A stretch of 64,000 nucleotides of DNA from NCBI RefSeq assembly GCF_019039255.1, contig NZ_CP077062.1:3348001-3412000 (forward strand), written 5' to 3'. The notes beneath the pieces were generated by a model, which was given only the letters and a program-made list of their open reading frames with translations, made no database searches and had not been told where the DNA came from. Positions 53,393-63,601 of this stretch are shown one piece after another. Both the position numbers and the translations under genes were made by a program. Positions within the stretch are counted from its first letter, which is position 1. Each line of letters starts with the position of its first letter. This DNA comes from Nocardioides panacis (GTDB lineage: Bacteria > Actinomycetota > Actinomycetes > Propionibacteriales > Nocardioidaceae).

Positions 53393-54331
53393 CTACTGGG
53401 CGGCCGGCGGGTTGACCTGCGGCTTGGCGATCGCGCCGAACCCGACGTGCCACGAGTCGAGGACCTTCTTGTACGTGCCGTCCGCGATCAACGACGCGAC
53501 GGCGTCCCGGACTGCGCCGGAGAACGCGGTGTCCTTCTTGGCCACCACCATGCCGTAGGGCGCGGAGTCGTAGACCTTGCCGAGCAGCTGCAGCTGCCCC
53601 TTGGTCTGGATGGTGGCGTAGGCGATCACCGGCGAGTCGGCGAGCATCGCCTGGTCCTTGCCCGAGACCACGGCCGCGGTCGCCTGGTCCTGGCCCTGGT
53701 ACTGGTCGATCTGGATGGCCGGCTTGCCGGCGGACGTGCACTTCGCGGAGCGCGCGGTGACGTCGTCGGCCTGCACGGTCGCCTTCTGGACGGCGACCTT
53801 GGCGCCGCAGGCGTCGTTGGGGTCGACCTTGGCCGGGTTGCCGCGCTTGGTCCCCCACAGCGTGCCCGCGCTGAAGTAGCTCACCATGTTGGCCTGCTTC
53901 TCGCGGTCGCTGTTGATGGTGAAGGACGAGACGCCGATCTCGTACTTGCCCGAGCTGATGCCCGGGATGATCGACCCGAACGGGGTGGGCACGTAGGTCG
54001 CCTTCAGCCCCAGCTTGGCGGCCACCGCGTCGAACAGGTCGACGTCGAAGCCGATGACGGTCTTGCCGTCCTGGGCGAGGAACTCGTTGGGTGCGTACGT
54101 CGCGTCGGTGCCGACCGTGATCTTCCCGTCGGAGGAGATCGCCGAGGGGACCTTGGCGGCCAGGGCGGCGTCCTTGGTCACGTGGGCGGCCGGTTTCGAG
54201 GACCCGCCGGCCGCGCCGCCGGTGGTGCCCGAGCTGGTCGTGCCGCTCGACCCGCCGCAGCCGGCCAGCGCGAGGGCGAGCACGGGAGCCGTGGCGAGGA
54301 GGGCGAGCCGACGAGGGTGGGAGTGTCGCAT
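53393..54331 (-). CDS. Amino-acid ABC transporter substrate-binding lipoprotein
   Basis: A 312-residue periplasmic-type binding protein anchored as lipoprotein at Cys25 (LALAGC lipobox). The SBP family-3 pattern [19 protein letters not shown] and [17 protein letters not shown] follows a Ser/Gly/Thr linker. ATG 54331 has GGAGG ahead. It is the first gene of the three-gene operon. Which amino acid is bound cannot be read safely. Confidence 0.92.
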   Translation of the reverse strand: MRHSHPRRLALLATAPVLALALAGCGGSSGTTSSGTTGGAAGGSSKPAAHVTKDAALAAKVPSAISSDGKITVGTDATYAPNEFLAQDGKTVIGFDVDLFDAVAAKLGLKATYVPTPFGSIIPGISSGKYEIGVSSFTINSDREKQANMVSYFSAGTLWGTKRGNPAKVDPNDACGAKVAVQKATVQADDVTARSAKCTSAGKPAIQIDQYQGQDQATAAVVSGKDQAMLADSPVIAYATIQTKGQLQLLGKVYDSAPYGMVVAKKDTAFSGAVRDAVASLIADGTYKKVLDSWHVGFGAIAKPQVNPPAAQ

Positions 54332-54506
54332 CGAGGTCCTCCACGGCGAGTCGTTCGCGCTGCGGCCCCACCGGGGCCCGGGAGGTCGCAGTCCGCTGCT
54401 TGGTGTCAGCGTCGGTCCGCCCCGCGAGCAGATCCCAGGGCCGAACGGCCCCGCTGTCCGGGCCCAACGGCCGGGACCGATCGGCCGAAGTGGCCCCAGA
54501 CGCACG

Positions 54507-54529
54507 AAAACCCCCGCACGAGGCGGGGG
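54507..54529 (-). terminator. Rho-independent terminator after tRNA-Tyr
   Basis: On the minus strand CCCCCGC, loop CTCGT, GCGGGGG, then TTTT. It lies 26 bases beyond the tRNA 3' end. It is the one classical hairpin plus T-tract I could find in the window. Confidence 0.85.
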
Positions 54530-54555
54530 TCGCATGCCTGGTGGATGCACACCAG

Positions 54556-54637
54556 TGGCAGGTGAAGGATTCGAACCTTCGAAGGCTAAGCCGACGGATT
54601 TACAGTCCGCTCCCATTGGCCACTCGGGCAACCTGCC
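54556..54637 (-). tRNA. tRNA-Tyr (GTA anticodon)
   Basis: Minus-strand sequence starts GGCAGGTTGCCCGAGTGG and ends with the paired ACCTGCC plus discriminator A. The anticodon loop is CTGTAAA (GTA). The T loop region GGTTCGAATCC is standard, and a long variable arm marks it as class II. CCA is not encoded. 82 bases. Confidence 0.96.
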
Positions 54638-54748
54638 GTGGATCCCCGGATTGTCTCCGGCTCACCGAGTGACGAGAATAGCGCAGCAGCATCCGAGACT
54701 TAAATCCGCCCGCACCACCCATGCAGCAACCCAGGAGGACCCACCCCC

Positions 54749-55240
54749 ATGGCCGACTCGTCGTTCGACATCGTCAGCAAGCTCGACCAGCAGGAGATCG
54801 ACAACGCGATCAACCAGGCCCAGCGCGAGATCAGCCAGCGGTTCGACTTCAAGAACACCGGCGCGACGATCGAGCGCTCCGGCGAGCACGGTGTGGAGAT
54901 CTCCGCGAACGCCGACGACCGGGCCAGCGCGGTGCTCGACGTGTTCAAGGACAAGCTGATCAAGCGCCAGCAGTCCCTCAAGGTCCTCGAGGCCGGGGAG
55001 CCGCGGCAGTCCGGCCGGGAGTCCAAGATCTCGGTGGAGCTGAAGGAGGGCATCTCCCAGGAGCAGGCCAAGAAGGTCGGCAAGCTGATCCGCGACGAGG
55101 GCCCCAAGGGCATCAAGGTCCAGGTCCAGGGCGACGAGCTGCGGGTGACCAGCAAGAAGCGCGACGACCTCCAGGAGGTCATCGCCCTGGTCAAGGGCCA
55201 GGACTACGACTTCCCCGTCCAGTTCCAGAACTACCGCTGA
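54749..55240 (+). CDS. yajQ: YajQ family nucleotide-binding protein
   Basis: A 163-residue YajQ protein with SSFDIVSKLDQQEIDNAINQ, QRFDFKNTGATIE and the C-terminal VIALVKGQDYDFPVQFQNYR. Homologues have been reported to bind cyclic di-GMP in Xanthomonas and Pseudomonas. ATG 54749; a possible site AGGAGG is 14 bases ahead. Short intergenic gap; next gene convergent. Confidence 0.93.
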   Translation: MADSSFDIVSKLDQQEIDNAINQAQREISQRFDFKNTGATIERSGEHGVEISANADDRASAVLDVFKDKLIKRQQSLKVLEAGEPRQSGRESKISVELKEGISQEQAKKVGKLIRDEGPKGIKVQVQGDELRVTSKKRDDLQEVIALVKGQDYDFPVQFQNYR

Positions 55241-55288
55241 GTGGTCGGCCCGGGTCCCCCGGCAGGGTGACCCGGGCCTCCCGCCCGC

Positions 55289-57655
55289 TCAGCTCAGGTG
55301 CTCGGGCTGCGGGTGCGACTTGTGGCCCGCGTCCTCGCCCTGCTCGCCGCCGCGACCGGTGCTGCCGCTGGCCCCGTGGCCGTTCGGGTCGAGCCGGATG
55401 ATCACCGACTTCGACGTGGGGCAGTTGCTCTGCAGCGCGACCGAGTCCAACGGGATCAGCGCGTTCGTCTCGGGGTAGTACGCCGCCGCGCAGCCGCGGG
55501 GCTGGTGGTAGGAGACGATCCGGAAGCCCTTCGCGGTGCGCTCCGACCCGTCGGTCCACTCGCTGACCAGGTCCACGACCTGGTCCGGCTCGAGGCCCAG
55601 CTCGGCGATGTCGAGCGGGTGCACGAACACCACCCGGCGACCTCCGGAGACCCCGCGGTAGCGGTCGTCGAGGCCGTAGATCGTGGTGTTGAACTGGTCG
55701 TGCGAGCGGAGCGTCTGCATCAGCAGCCGGCCCTCGGGCACGTGCAGCACGTCGAGCGGGCTCACCGAGAACACCGCCGCACCCTCCGGGGTGTCGAACG
55801 TGCGGGAGTCCCGCGGCGGGTGCGGCAGCACGAAGCCACCGGGCCGGTCGACCTTCTCGTCGTACGCCTCGCAACCGGGGACCACGTGCGCGATCCGCTT
55901 GCGGATCTCGGTGTAGTCGTCCCGGAACGACCGCCACGGGATGCCGTGCCGGTCGCCGAGGGTCGCCTCGGCGATCGAGCAGACGATGTCGGTCTCCGAG
56001 CGCAGGTGCGGGGAGGCCGGCTCGAGCGGTCCCTGGGAGGCGTGCACCGCGCACACCGAGTCCTCCACGGTGATCCGCTGGGTGCGGCCGCCGGTGCGGT
56101 CCTTCTCGGTGCGGCCCAGGGTCGGCAGGATCAGCGCCTGGCGGCCCGGGACCATGTGCGAGCGGTTCAGCTTGGTGGAGATCTGCACGGTGAGGTCGGC
56201 GTTGCCCAGCGCCTCCTCGGCGATGTGGGTGTCCGGCGCGGCGGCGACGAAGTTGCCGCCCAGCCCGACGAAGACCTTGGCCTCGTGGTCGCGGAACGCC
56301 CGGATCGCGTTCACCGTGTCCAGCCCGTCCTCGCGCGGCGGGTTGAACCCGAACTCCTTCTGGATCGAGTCGAGGAAGCTCTGCGGCGCGCGCTCCCAGA
56401 TGCCCATCGTGCGGTCGCCCTGCACGTTGGAGTGGCCGCGCACCGGGAACAGCCCGGCGCCCGGGCGGCCGATGTTGCCCTGCAGGAATGCGACGTTGCT
56501 GATCTCCTTGATCGTCGCGACCGCGTTGCGGTGCTGGGTGACGCCCATCGCCCAGCAGGTCACCGTGGCCGGGGAGTCCCGGAACATCCCGGCGGCCTCC
56601 TCGATCTGCGCCCGGGAGAGGTCGGTGGCCTTCTCGACGGCCGTCCAGTCGAGCTCGCGGACGTGCGTGGCCCACGCCTCGAAGCCGACCGTGTGCCGCT
56701 CGATGAAGTCGCGGTCCAGGCAGCCCCACTCGAGCAGCAGCGAGCCGATCGCCTGCATCAGCGCCAGGTCGCCGTTGATCCGGACCGGCAGGTGCAGGTC
56801 GGCGAGCTCGGTGCCGGGGCCGGCGACGCCGCGCGGCGACTGCGGGTTCTTGAACCGGGTGAACCCGGCCTCCTTGAGCGGGTTGATCGCGAGGATCTTC
56901 GCGCCGTTCTTCTTGGCGGCCTCCAGCGCGGTCAGCATCCGCGGGTGGTTCGTGCCCGGGTTCTGCCCCATGATCACGATCAGCTTGGCGTCCAGGACGT
57001 CCTGGTAGGAGACGCTGGCCTTGCCGATGCCGATGACCTCCTGCAGCGCGATCGAGGTCGACTCGTGGCACATGTTCGAGCAGTCCGGCAGGTTGTTGGT
57101 GCCGTAGGCGCGGGCGAACAGCTGGTAGCTGAACGCGGACTCGTTGGACGCCCGGCCGGAGGTGTAGAACACCGCCTGGTCGGGGCTGGCCAGCCCGTTC
57201 AGCGTGCCGCCGACGAGCGCGAAGGCGTCGTCCCAGCTGATCGGCTCGTAGTGCGTCGCGCCCTCGCGCAGCACCATCGGCTCGGTGATCCGGCCCTGCT
57301 TGCCCAGCCAGAACTCGCTGCGCTCGCGCAGGTCGGCCAGCGAGTGCTGCCGGAAGAACTCCGGGGTGACGCGGGCCGTGTCGGCCTCCTCGGCCACCGC
57401 CTTCGCGCCGTTCTCGCAGAACTCGGCGGTGTGCCGGTGGTCCGGATCCGGGTCCGGCCACGCGCAGGACATGCAGTCGAAGCCGTCGGCCTGGTTCAGC
57501 TTGAGCAGGGTCTTCGCGGTGCGGACCGGGCCCATCTGCTCCAGCGAGCGCTTCATCGACACCGCCACGGCGGTGATCCCGGCCGCGGCGTGCTTCTGGT
57601 CGTGCACCTCGACGTTCTGCTCGTCCACATCTCGGTCACGGGTCCAGCGGGTCAT
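55289..57655 (-). CDS. FdhF/YdeP family molybdopterin oxidoreductase
   Basis: A 788-residue molybdopterin-dependent enzyme of the YdeP type. Blocks are FDCMSCAWPDPD (N-terminal cysteines), FYTSGRASNESAFSYQLFAR, NNLPDCSNMCHEST and NPGTNHPRMLTALE. It lacks the N-terminal 4Fe-4S pattern of true formate dehydrogenases. The substrate is not established; in E. coli YdeP is linked to acid resistance. No fdhD or Mo-cofactor genes nearby. The last ~30 residues are charged and Gly-rich. ATG 57655 has GAGAGG ahead. Confidence 0.88.
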   Translation of the reverse strand: MTRWTRDRDVDEQNVEVHDQKHAAAGITAVAVSMKRSLEQMGPVRTAKTLLKLNQADGFDCMSCAWPDPDPDHRHTAEFCENGAKAVAEEADTARVTPEFFRQHSLADLRERSEFWLGKQGRITEPMVLREGATHYEPISWDDAFALVGGTLNGLASPDQAVFYTSGRASNESAFSYQLFARAYGTNNLPDCSNMCHESTSIALQEVIGIGKASVSYQDVLDAKLIVIMGQNPGTNHPRMLTALEAAKKNGAKILAINPLKEAGFTRFKNPQSPRGVAGPGTELADLHLPVRINGDLALMQAIGSLLLEWGCLDRDFIERHTVGFEAWATHVRELDWTAVEKATDLSRAQIEEAAGMFRDSPATVTCWAMGVTQHRNAVATIKEISNVAFLQGNIGRPGAGLFPVRGHSNVQGDRTMGIWERAPQSFLDSIQKEFGFNPPREDGLDTVNAIRAFRDHEAKVFVGLGGNFVAAAPDTHIAEEALGNADLTVQISTKLNRSHMVPGRQALILPTLGRTEKDRTGGRTQRITVEDSVCAVHASQGPLEPASPHLRSETDIVCSIAEATLGDRHGIPWRSFRDDYTEIRKRIAHVVPGCEAYDEKVDRPGGFVLPHPPRDSRTFDTPEGAAVFSVSPLDVLHVPEGRLLMQTLRSHDQFNTTIYGLDDRYRGVSGGRRVVFVHPLDIAELGLEPDQVVDLVSEWTDGSERTAKGFRIVSYHQPRGCAAAYYPETNALIPLDSVALQSNCPTSKSVIIRLDPNGHGASGSTGRGGEQGEDAGHKSHPQPEHLS

Positions 57656-57724
57656 GGCAGTCCTCTCGTCGACGTACGTCAGGAATCCTGTACCACGCTG
57701 CCAACTTCTCAAGCGTCCCCCCGC

Positions 57725-57787
57725 GATAGTCCGTGACGTTCTTGCTGCTGGACCGGCCGTGGGGCAGCAAGAACGTCACGGACTATC
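57725..57787. repeat. Family C 63-bp palindrome, copy 2
   Basis: Perfect arms of 24 bases beginning GATAGTCCGTGACGTTCTTG (57725-57748 and 57764-57787) around a 16-base loop different from copy 1 at 42113. The nuoN stop codon TAG (57783-57785) is the TAG in GATAGTCC, so the hairpin begins within the gene's end. Confidence 0.9.
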
Positions 57788-59261
57788 GGAGGATGGCGAG
57801 GACCGGGTCGAGCAGCCAGCCGGGGAACACCGAGAACAGCACGCCGGCGGTGGTGGTCATCCCGATCGCCGCCGCGAGCCCGTTGGGTACGTCGTAGGCC
57901 TGGCCGTGCTCCACCGCGGGCGGCCGGAACAGCTCGGCGAGCCAGCGCGCGTAGTAGACCAGCCCGATCGCCACGTTCACCGCCATCACCACGGCCAGCC
58001 AGGTCGCCGGGCCGGCCGCCGCGTCGATCACCACGACCTTGGCGAGCAGGCCCACGATGCCCGGCGGCAGCCCGGCCAGGGCCACCAGTGCGAACGCCAG
58101 CGCCCAGCCGGCGCCCGGCTCGTCGCGGACCAGCCCGCGGTAGTCCGTCAGCCGCTGCGCCGGGTAGCGGCTGCCGACCAGCGCCGCGACCGAGAACGCC
58201 GCGAGGTTCACGAAGGCGTAGACCGCGAGGTAGGCCATCGACGCACCGAGGACCCGGTCGCCGGACGCGGCGGCGCCGAACGGCACCAGGATGTAGCCGG
58301 CCTGCGCCACCGACGACCAGGCGAGCAGCCGGACCGCGTGCCGCTGGCGCAGCGCGAGGACGTTGCCGACCGTCATCGTCAGCGCGGCGAGCACCCCCAG
58401 CACCGGCGACCAGACGTCCGCCACCGAGCCGAGGCCGTAGGCCAGCACCAGCATCAGCCCGACGAAGCCGGCCGCCTTCGAGACCACCGAGAGGTACGCC
58501 GCCACCGCGACCGGGGCGCCGACGTAGGTGTCGGGCACCCACATGTGGAACGGGACGGCGGCGACCTTGAACGCCAGTCCGACCACCGTGAGCAGGGTCC
58601 CGGCGACCGCGACCTGGCGCGCTGCGACGCCGCCGGCCAGCGCGGCGTCGATGTCGGAGAGGAACACCGACCCGGTCGCGCCGTACACCAGCGAGACGCC
58701 CATCAGCATCACCGCCGTGGAGACCACCGAGACCAGGAAGAACTTCACGGCGGCCTCGGCGGCCCGCCGGTCCCCGCGGCGCAGGCCGGCCATCGCGAAG
58801 GCCGGCAGCGAGACCACCTCGAGGGCCACGACGAGCGTGACCAGGTCGCGGGAGCCGGCGATCACCAGCGCACCGGTGGCCGAGCAGAGCAGCAGGAAGT
58901 TCCACTCCCCCAGCGGCGTGCGGCCCTCGGCGACCGAGACCGTGCCGATCAGCGCGACCACCGCCGTGCCGAACAGCGCGACGCCCCAGAACACCAGCGT
59001 GAACCGGTCGACCACGAACGAGCACGGCACCGGTCCGTCGAGCGGGCGGACCACGCAGAACGTCGCGCGGGGCCGGTCCCAGAGCCGGACCGCGAAAGCG
59101 CCGGCGACCACCACCGCGGTCACGGTGAGGGTGGCCGGGACGAGCGCGGCGCGACGGCTGCGGGGCAGCCCGACGATGGCGTCCGTGAGCAGCACGACCA
59201 TCGCGCCGATCGCCAGCGCGAGGGGCGCGGCGACCGCGGACCAGTCGATGTCCTGGGTCAT
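57783..59261 (-). CDS. nuoN: NADH-quinone oxidoreductase subunit N
   Basis: A 492-residue antiporter-like proton-pumping subunit of complex I. Around fourteen hydrophobic segments, with the conserved EVVSLPAFAMAGL glutamate region and KVAAVPFHMWVPDTYVGAP. ATG 59261 overlaps the nuoM stop (ATGA). It ends the nuo operon in the family C palindrome. Confidence 0.94.
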   Translation of the reverse strand: MTQDIDWSAVAAPLALAIGAMVVLLTDAIVGLPRSRRAALVPATLTVTAVVVAGAFAVRLWDRPRATFCVVRPLDGPVPCSFVVDRFTLVFWGVALFGTAVVALIGTVSVAEGRTPLGEWNFLLLCSATGALVIAGSRDLVTLVVALEVVSLPAFAMAGLRRGDRRAAEAAVKFFLVSVVSTAVMLMGVSLVYGATGSVFLSDIDAALAGGVAARQVAVAGTLLTVVGLAFKVAAVPFHMWVPDTYVGAPVAVAAYLSVVSKAAGFVGLMLVLAYGLGSVADVWSPVLGVLAALTMTVGNVLALRQRHAVRLLAWSSVAQAGYILVPFGAAASGDRVLGASMAYLAVYAFVNLAAFSVAALVGSRYPAQRLTDYRGLVRDEPGAGWALAFALVALAGLPPGIVGLLAKVVVIDAAAGPATWLAVVMAVNVAIGLVYYARWLAELFRPPAVEHGQAYDVPNGLAAAIGMTTTAGVLFSVFPGWLLDPVLAILR

Positions 59262-60829
59262 CCCGGCCCCCCGAAGAACGCCCGTGCGGCCTCGCCGACC
59301 GGACCGAGCAGCAGGCCGGGCGCGACGCCGAGCACCACGGTGAGCACGACCAGCGGCGACCAGGTCAGCCACTCCGCGGCGTCCACGTCCGCTCGCGACG
59401 CCCCCGCCATCGGGGTGCCGGGGTCGACCTCGGCGGTCGCCAGCTCGATGGAGTCCACGTCCTCGTTGACCGGGCGTACGGCGGCCGGGGTGCCCTGGAG
59501 CATCCCGCGCATCAGCTGCAGGAAGTAGGCCGAGGTCAGGATCACGCCGAGCGCCGCGATCACCGCGAGCACGGTGTAGGTGGCCGCGGGCAGCGCCGCG
59601 TCGGGGTAGAGCGCCGACCGGATCGACAGCATCTCGCCCCAGAACCCGGCCAGCCCGGGGAGCCCGAGCGAGGCCATCGCCGCGAACGCGAACAGCGCCC
59701 CCAGGTGCGGGACCGTGCCGTAGAGCGCGCTCAGCCGGTCCAGCTCGCCGGTGCCGAAGCGGTCCTTGATCGCCCCGGCCAGGAAGAACAGCAGCCCGGT
59801 GATCAGCCCGTGCGCGACGCTGGCGAAGACCGCCGCCTGCACGCCGCCGACGGTGAACGTGGTGACCGCGAGCACGACGAAGCCCATGTGGCCGACGCTG
59901 GAGTAGGCGATCAGCCGCTTGACCTCGGTCTGCGCGAGGCAGGCCAGCGCGGCGTACACGATGCCGACGACGGCGAGCCCGGCGACGAACGGCGCGAGCA
60001 CCCGCCAGTGCGGGTCGGCGACCGGCAGCCAGAACCGGACCAGTCCGTAGGTGCCCAGCTTGAGCAGCACCGCCGCCAGCACGACCGAGCCGACGGTCGG
60101 CGCCTTGGAGTGCGCGTCCGGCAGCCAGATGTGCAGCGGCCACAGCGGCGTCTTGACCGCGAGCCCGAGGACCACGAGCACCGCGGCGGTGACCCCGGTC
60201 GCGCCCGAGGGCTGGTACGTCGCAGCGATCCGGACGATGTCGAACGTCCCGGCCTGGGACCGGACGAGCACGAAGCCGACCAGCATCAGCGCGGAGCCGA
60301 GCACGGTGAACACCAGGAACCGGGTCGCGGCACGGGCCCGGCCGGGCTCGTCGTGCCGGTCGCCCCAGCCGTTGATCACGAACCACATCGGGATCAGCGC
60401 GACCTCGAAGAACACGAAGAACAGCACCAGGTCCAGGGCCAGGAAGCTGCCGAGCACGCCGGCCTCGATCAGCAGCAGCAGCGCCGCGAGGTCGCCGCGG
60501 GCCCCGCCGACGGGGTCGTGGCGGACCAGGGACACCAGGCAGAGCGCGATGACCAGGGTGCTCATCAGCACGAGCGGGCCGCTGATCCCGTCCAGGCCGA
60601 GGTGCCAGCGCACGCCGAGCCCGGCGATCCAGGGGTGGTCGACGGCGGTCCCGTCCAGGACGGCGGAGCTGTCGACGTACGCCCAGACCGACCAGGCGAA
60701 GGTCAGCACCCCGCCGAGGACCGCGACGCCGAGCGCGGCGGTCCCGCGGCGGTCGAGCAGGCGGGTCAGCACGGCGAACCCGAACGGCAGCGCGACCAGG
60801 CCGTTGAGGAGCACGGCGCTCAGGCTCAT
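59258..60829 (-). CDS. nuoM: NADH-quinone oxidoreductase subunit M
   Basis: A 523-residue antiporter-like subunit. The conserved FFEVALIPMWFVI glutamate, TPLWPLHIWLPDAHSKAPT and KRLIAYSSVGHMGF blocks are present. A hydrophilic insert (NEDVDSIELATAEVDPGT) lies near the C-terminus. ATG 60829 overlaps the nuoL stop. Confidence 0.94.
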   Translation of the reverse strand: MSLSAVLLNGLVALPFGFAVLTRLLDRRGTAALGVAVLGGVLTFAWSVWAYVDSSAVLDGTAVDHPWIAGLGVRWHLGLDGISGPLVLMSTLVIALCLVSLVRHDPVGGARGDLAALLLLIEAGVLGSFLALDLVLFFVFFEVALIPMWFVINGWGDRHDEPGRARAATRFLVFTVLGSALMLVGFVLVRSQAGTFDIVRIAATYQPSGATGVTAAVLVVLGLAVKTPLWPLHIWLPDAHSKAPTVGSVVLAAVLLKLGTYGLVRFWLPVADPHWRVLAPFVAGLAVVGIVYAALACLAQTEVKRLIAYSSVGHMGFVVLAVTTFTVGGVQAAVFASVAHGLITGLLFFLAGAIKDRFGTGELDRLSALYGTVPHLGALFAFAAMASLGLPGLAGFWGEMLSIRSALYPDAALPAATYTVLAVIAALGVILTSAYFLQLMRGMLQGTPAAVRPVNEDVDSIELATAEVDPGTPMAGASRADVDAAEWLTWSPLVVLTVVLGVAPGLLLGPVGEAARAFFGGPG

Positions 60830-62658
60830 GCCAGCAACCCGGCAGCGACGGCGACCGCGGCGGCCCCGACGACGACGACCATCAGGTAGCCCTGGACGCT
60901 GCCGTTCTGGGCCCGGCGCAGCAGCCACCCGAGCCCGCGGGTGGAGGCGGCGGCCCCGTCGGCGTACGCGTCGATCACGTCGCGGTCGCCGGCCCGGGCC
61001 AGCAGGGCCCCCCGGCGCACGGGCCGGACGATCGCGACCTCCCAGAGCCGGTCGACCGGCGGGTGCGGCACGACGACCGGACGCCACATCTCGCGGCCGC
61101 GGCGCCGGTAGAGCACCAGCACGACCGCGGCCGAGGCCAGGGCGACCAGCGTCATCAGCAGCGCCGTTGACCAGTGGAAGAGCCCGTCGCCGGCGCGGTC
61201 CGGGCCGAGGACCGCCGGCACGGCGACGACCAGGCCGCCGAGCGCGGTGGGCACCGCGAGCACCAGCAGCGGCACCCGCATGGTGGCCGGCGCATCGTGC
61301 ACCGAGGAGGCGTCCGGACCGGCGCCGAGGAACACCAGCAGCCAGACCCGCAGGGAGTAGGCCACGGTCAGCGCCGCGGTCACGACCATCGAGGCGAGCA
61401 GCAGCCAGGCCACCCAGGGCCACACGAGGTTGCCGTGCGCGGCCTGCTCGTAGGCGCCGTGCACGATCGCGTCCTTGGTGAAGAACCCCACCAGGGGTAC
61501 GACGCCGGCCAGCGCCCCCAGCCCGAGGGTCATCGTCACGAAGGTCACCGGCAACTTGTCGCGCAGGCCGCCCATCGAGCCCATCGAGGTGGCTCCGCCG
61601 ACGGCGTGCACCACGGACCCGGCGGCCAGGAACAGCAGCGCCTTGAACGCGCCGTGCGCCAGCAGGTGCAGCACCGCGGCGGACCAGGCGCCGGCGGACA
61701 GCGCGCCGAACATGTACGCGAGCTGGCTGACCGTCGACCAGGCCAGCACCCGCTTCAGGTCGTCGGCGACGCTGGCGTAGAGCGCGGCGATCAGCATCGT
61801 CACCGCGGCGACCAGCGCGAGCAGGGTCAGCGCGACCGGCGCGGACAGGAACAGCGGGTAGGCGCGGGCGACGAGGTACACCCCGGCCGCGACCATCGTG
61901 GCCGCGTGGATCAGCGCGGAGATCGGCGTCGGGCCGGGCATCGCGTCCGGCAGCCAGGTGTGGAACGGGAACTGCGCGGACTTGCCGGCCACCGCGACGA
62001 CCAGCAGGACCGCCGGCAGCCACAGCTCGTCGCGGGTCAGCGCCCCGTCGGTGATCGCGGCCATCACCGTGCTGATCCGGTAGGACCCGAACCGCTCGCC
62101 GAGCACCAGGATCGCGAACAGCAGCCCCAGGTCGGCGGTCCGGGTGATCAGGAACGCCTTCACCGCCCCGGCACGCGCTTCGGCGAGCTCCCAGTGGTGC
62201 GCGATCAGGAAGTAGGAGCAGGCCCCCATCAGCTCCCACCCGACGAGCAGCACCCACAGGTCGTCGGCGGTCACGACGGTGACCATCGCGCCGGTGAACA
62301 GCGACACCAGCGCGGCGTACGACGGGTAGCGCGGGTCGTCGGCGAGGTACCCCAGGGAGTACACCTGCACCAGGAACGCGACCGTCGTGGCCAGCAGCAG
62401 CATCGCGCCGGACAGCGGGTCGACGTACGACGCGAGCTCGACCGGCGGACCCACGGTGCGGCTCGCGGCGAACACGTGCGCGAGCGGCTGGGCGTCACCG
62501 AGGTGCGCGACCGCCAGCAGCCCGGCGAGCAGCAGGCCCAGCCCCGAGCCGCCGACCGCGATCCCCTTGGTCACCCCGGCCGACCGGTGCCCGGCGACAA
62601 GGGTGAGGAGAGAGGTGAGAAAGGGAACGAGGACAACGAGGAGCAGCAAGGAGGTCAC
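60826..62658 (-). CDS. nuoL: NADH-quinone oxidoreductase subunit L
   Basis: A 610-residue antiporter-like subunit with [37 protein letters not shown] and [19 protein letters not shown]. The C-terminal region beyond residue ~500 holds the lateral-helix part, with the linker [14 protein letters not shown] 62658 overlaps the nuoK stop (GTGA). Confidence 0.94.
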   Translation of the reverse strand: MTSLLLLVVLVPFLTSLLTLVAGHRSAGVTKGIAVGGSGLGLLLAGLLAVAHLGDAQPLAHVFAASRTVGPPVELASYVDPLSGAMLLLATTVAFLVQVYSLGYLADDPRYPSYAALVSLFTGAMVTVVTADDLWVLLVGWELMGACSYFLIAHHWELAEARAGAVKAFLITRTADLGLLFAILVLGERFGSYRISTVMAAITDGALTRDELWLPAVLLVVAVAGKSAQFPFHTWLPDAMPGPTPISALIHAATMVAAGVYLVARAYPLFLSAPVALTLLALVAAVTMLIAALYASVADDLKRVLAWSTVSQLAYMFGALSAGAWSAAVLHLLAHGAFKALLFLAAGSVVHAVGGATSMGSMGGLRDKLPVTFVTMTLGLGALAGVVPLVGFFTKDAIVHGAYEQAAHGNLVWPWVAWLLLASMVVTAALTVAYSLRVWLLVFLGAGPDASSVHDAPATMRVPLLVLAVPTALGGLVVAVPAVLGPDRAGDGLFHWSTALLMTLVALASAAVVLVLYRRRGREMWRPVVVPHPPVDRLWEVAIVRPVRRGALLARAGDRDVIDAYADGAAASTRGLGWLLRRAQNGSVQGYLMVVVVGAAAVAVAAGLLA

Positions 62659-63035
62659 CCCCGCACCTCCGAGTTGTCAGGCGCTCGATCGGCCGGGACC
62701 GACTCAGCGCCTGACAAGTCGCCGGGGTCGCGGTCGGCGAGCTCGCGCAGGTCGTCGACGTCGATGTGCCCGTGCGTGCGGAACACCAGCAGCACGATCG
62801 CCAGGGCCAGCCCGATCTCGGCGGCCGCGATCACGATCACGAACAGCGCGAACGTCTGGCCGCCGTGCAGCACGTCGCGCAGCTGCGCGTCGAACGCCAC
62901 GAAGTTGAGGTTCACCGCGTTCAGCATCAGCTCGACGCCCATCAGCACCAGCACCGCGTTGCGCCGGGCCAGCACGCCGTACACCCCGATCGCGAACAGC
63001 AGGCTGGCCACCAGCAGCGGCCACCACAGCGGCAT
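62655..63035 (-). CDS. nuoK: NADH-quinone oxidoreductase subunit K
   Basis: A 126-residue three-helix subunit with [31 protein letters not shown] (shown in parts: the [13 protein letters not shown] glutamate and [17 protein letters not shown]). It has a ~30-residue hydrophilic C-terminal extension ([18 protein letters not shown]) beyond the usual ~100 residues. ATG 63035 overlaps the nuoJ stop by one base. Confidence 0.93.
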   Translation of the reverse strand: MPLWWPLLVASLLFAIGVYGVLARRNAVLVLMGVELMLNAVNLNFVAFDAQLRDVLHGGQTFALFVIVIAAAEIGLALAIVLLVFRTHGHIDVDDLRELADRDPGDLSGAESVPADRAPDNSEVRG

Positions 63036-63601
63036 CAGCGCCTCCCCCTCACCGGGTCGTCAGCCGGAGCCGACGTCCCCGCGAGGTCGGCGGCTGACGG
63101 GTCGGCGCGGAGCCGGGAGAGCGCGATCGCGCCGACCAGGGCGGCGAGCAGCAGCACGCTGAGCACCTCGAACGGCAGCACCCACATCGTGAACACCGTG
63201 GTGCCGGTGGTCTCGGCGGAGCCGACGACGGTGTGCGCCAGGTCCAGGCGTACGTCGCGGAAGCCGGCCACCACGGTCACCGAGAGCAGCACGCCCACGA
63301 GGCCGGCCACCACCGCCGCGGGCAGCGCCCGCCGCACCGTGAGGTCGTCGGTGCGCCCGGTCGGCGCCCGGGTCAGCATCAGCGCGAACAGCAGCAGGAC
63401 GACCACGGCGCCGACGTAGATCAGCACCTGGACCCAGGCCACGAACTCCGCCGCGAGCACCAGGAAGAGCCCGGCGACCGAGCCGAGCGTGACCACCAGC
63501 CACAGCGCGGCGTGCACCAGGTGCGTGGTGGTCACGACGAGCAGCCCCGAGCCGAGCGCCACCAGGGACAGCAGCACGAAGATCGCCTGGACCCAGGTCA
63601 C
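63035..63601 (-). CDS. nuoJ: NADH-quinone oxidoreductase subunit J
   Basis: A 188-residue subunit with five hydrophobic segments. The pi-bulge region is [23 protein letters not shown] 63601 overlaps the nuoI stop (GTGA). The C-terminal tail is hydrophilic. Confidence 0.92.
   Translation of the reverse strand: MTWVQAIFVLLSLVALGSGLLVVTTTHLVHAALWLVVTLGSVAGLFLVLAAEFVAWVQVLIYVGAVVVLLLFALMLTRAPTGRTDDLTVRRALPAAVVAGLVGVLLSVTVVAGFRDVRLDLAHTVVGSAETTGTTVFTMWVLPFEVLSVLLLAALVGAIALSRLRADPSAADLAGTSAPADDPVRGRR

Noticed and set aside
54340-54500. Extra hairpins between the ABC operon and tRNA-Tyr
   Set aside because: Only short GC-rich self-complementary stretches; apart from the terminator at 54507 nothing was convincing.
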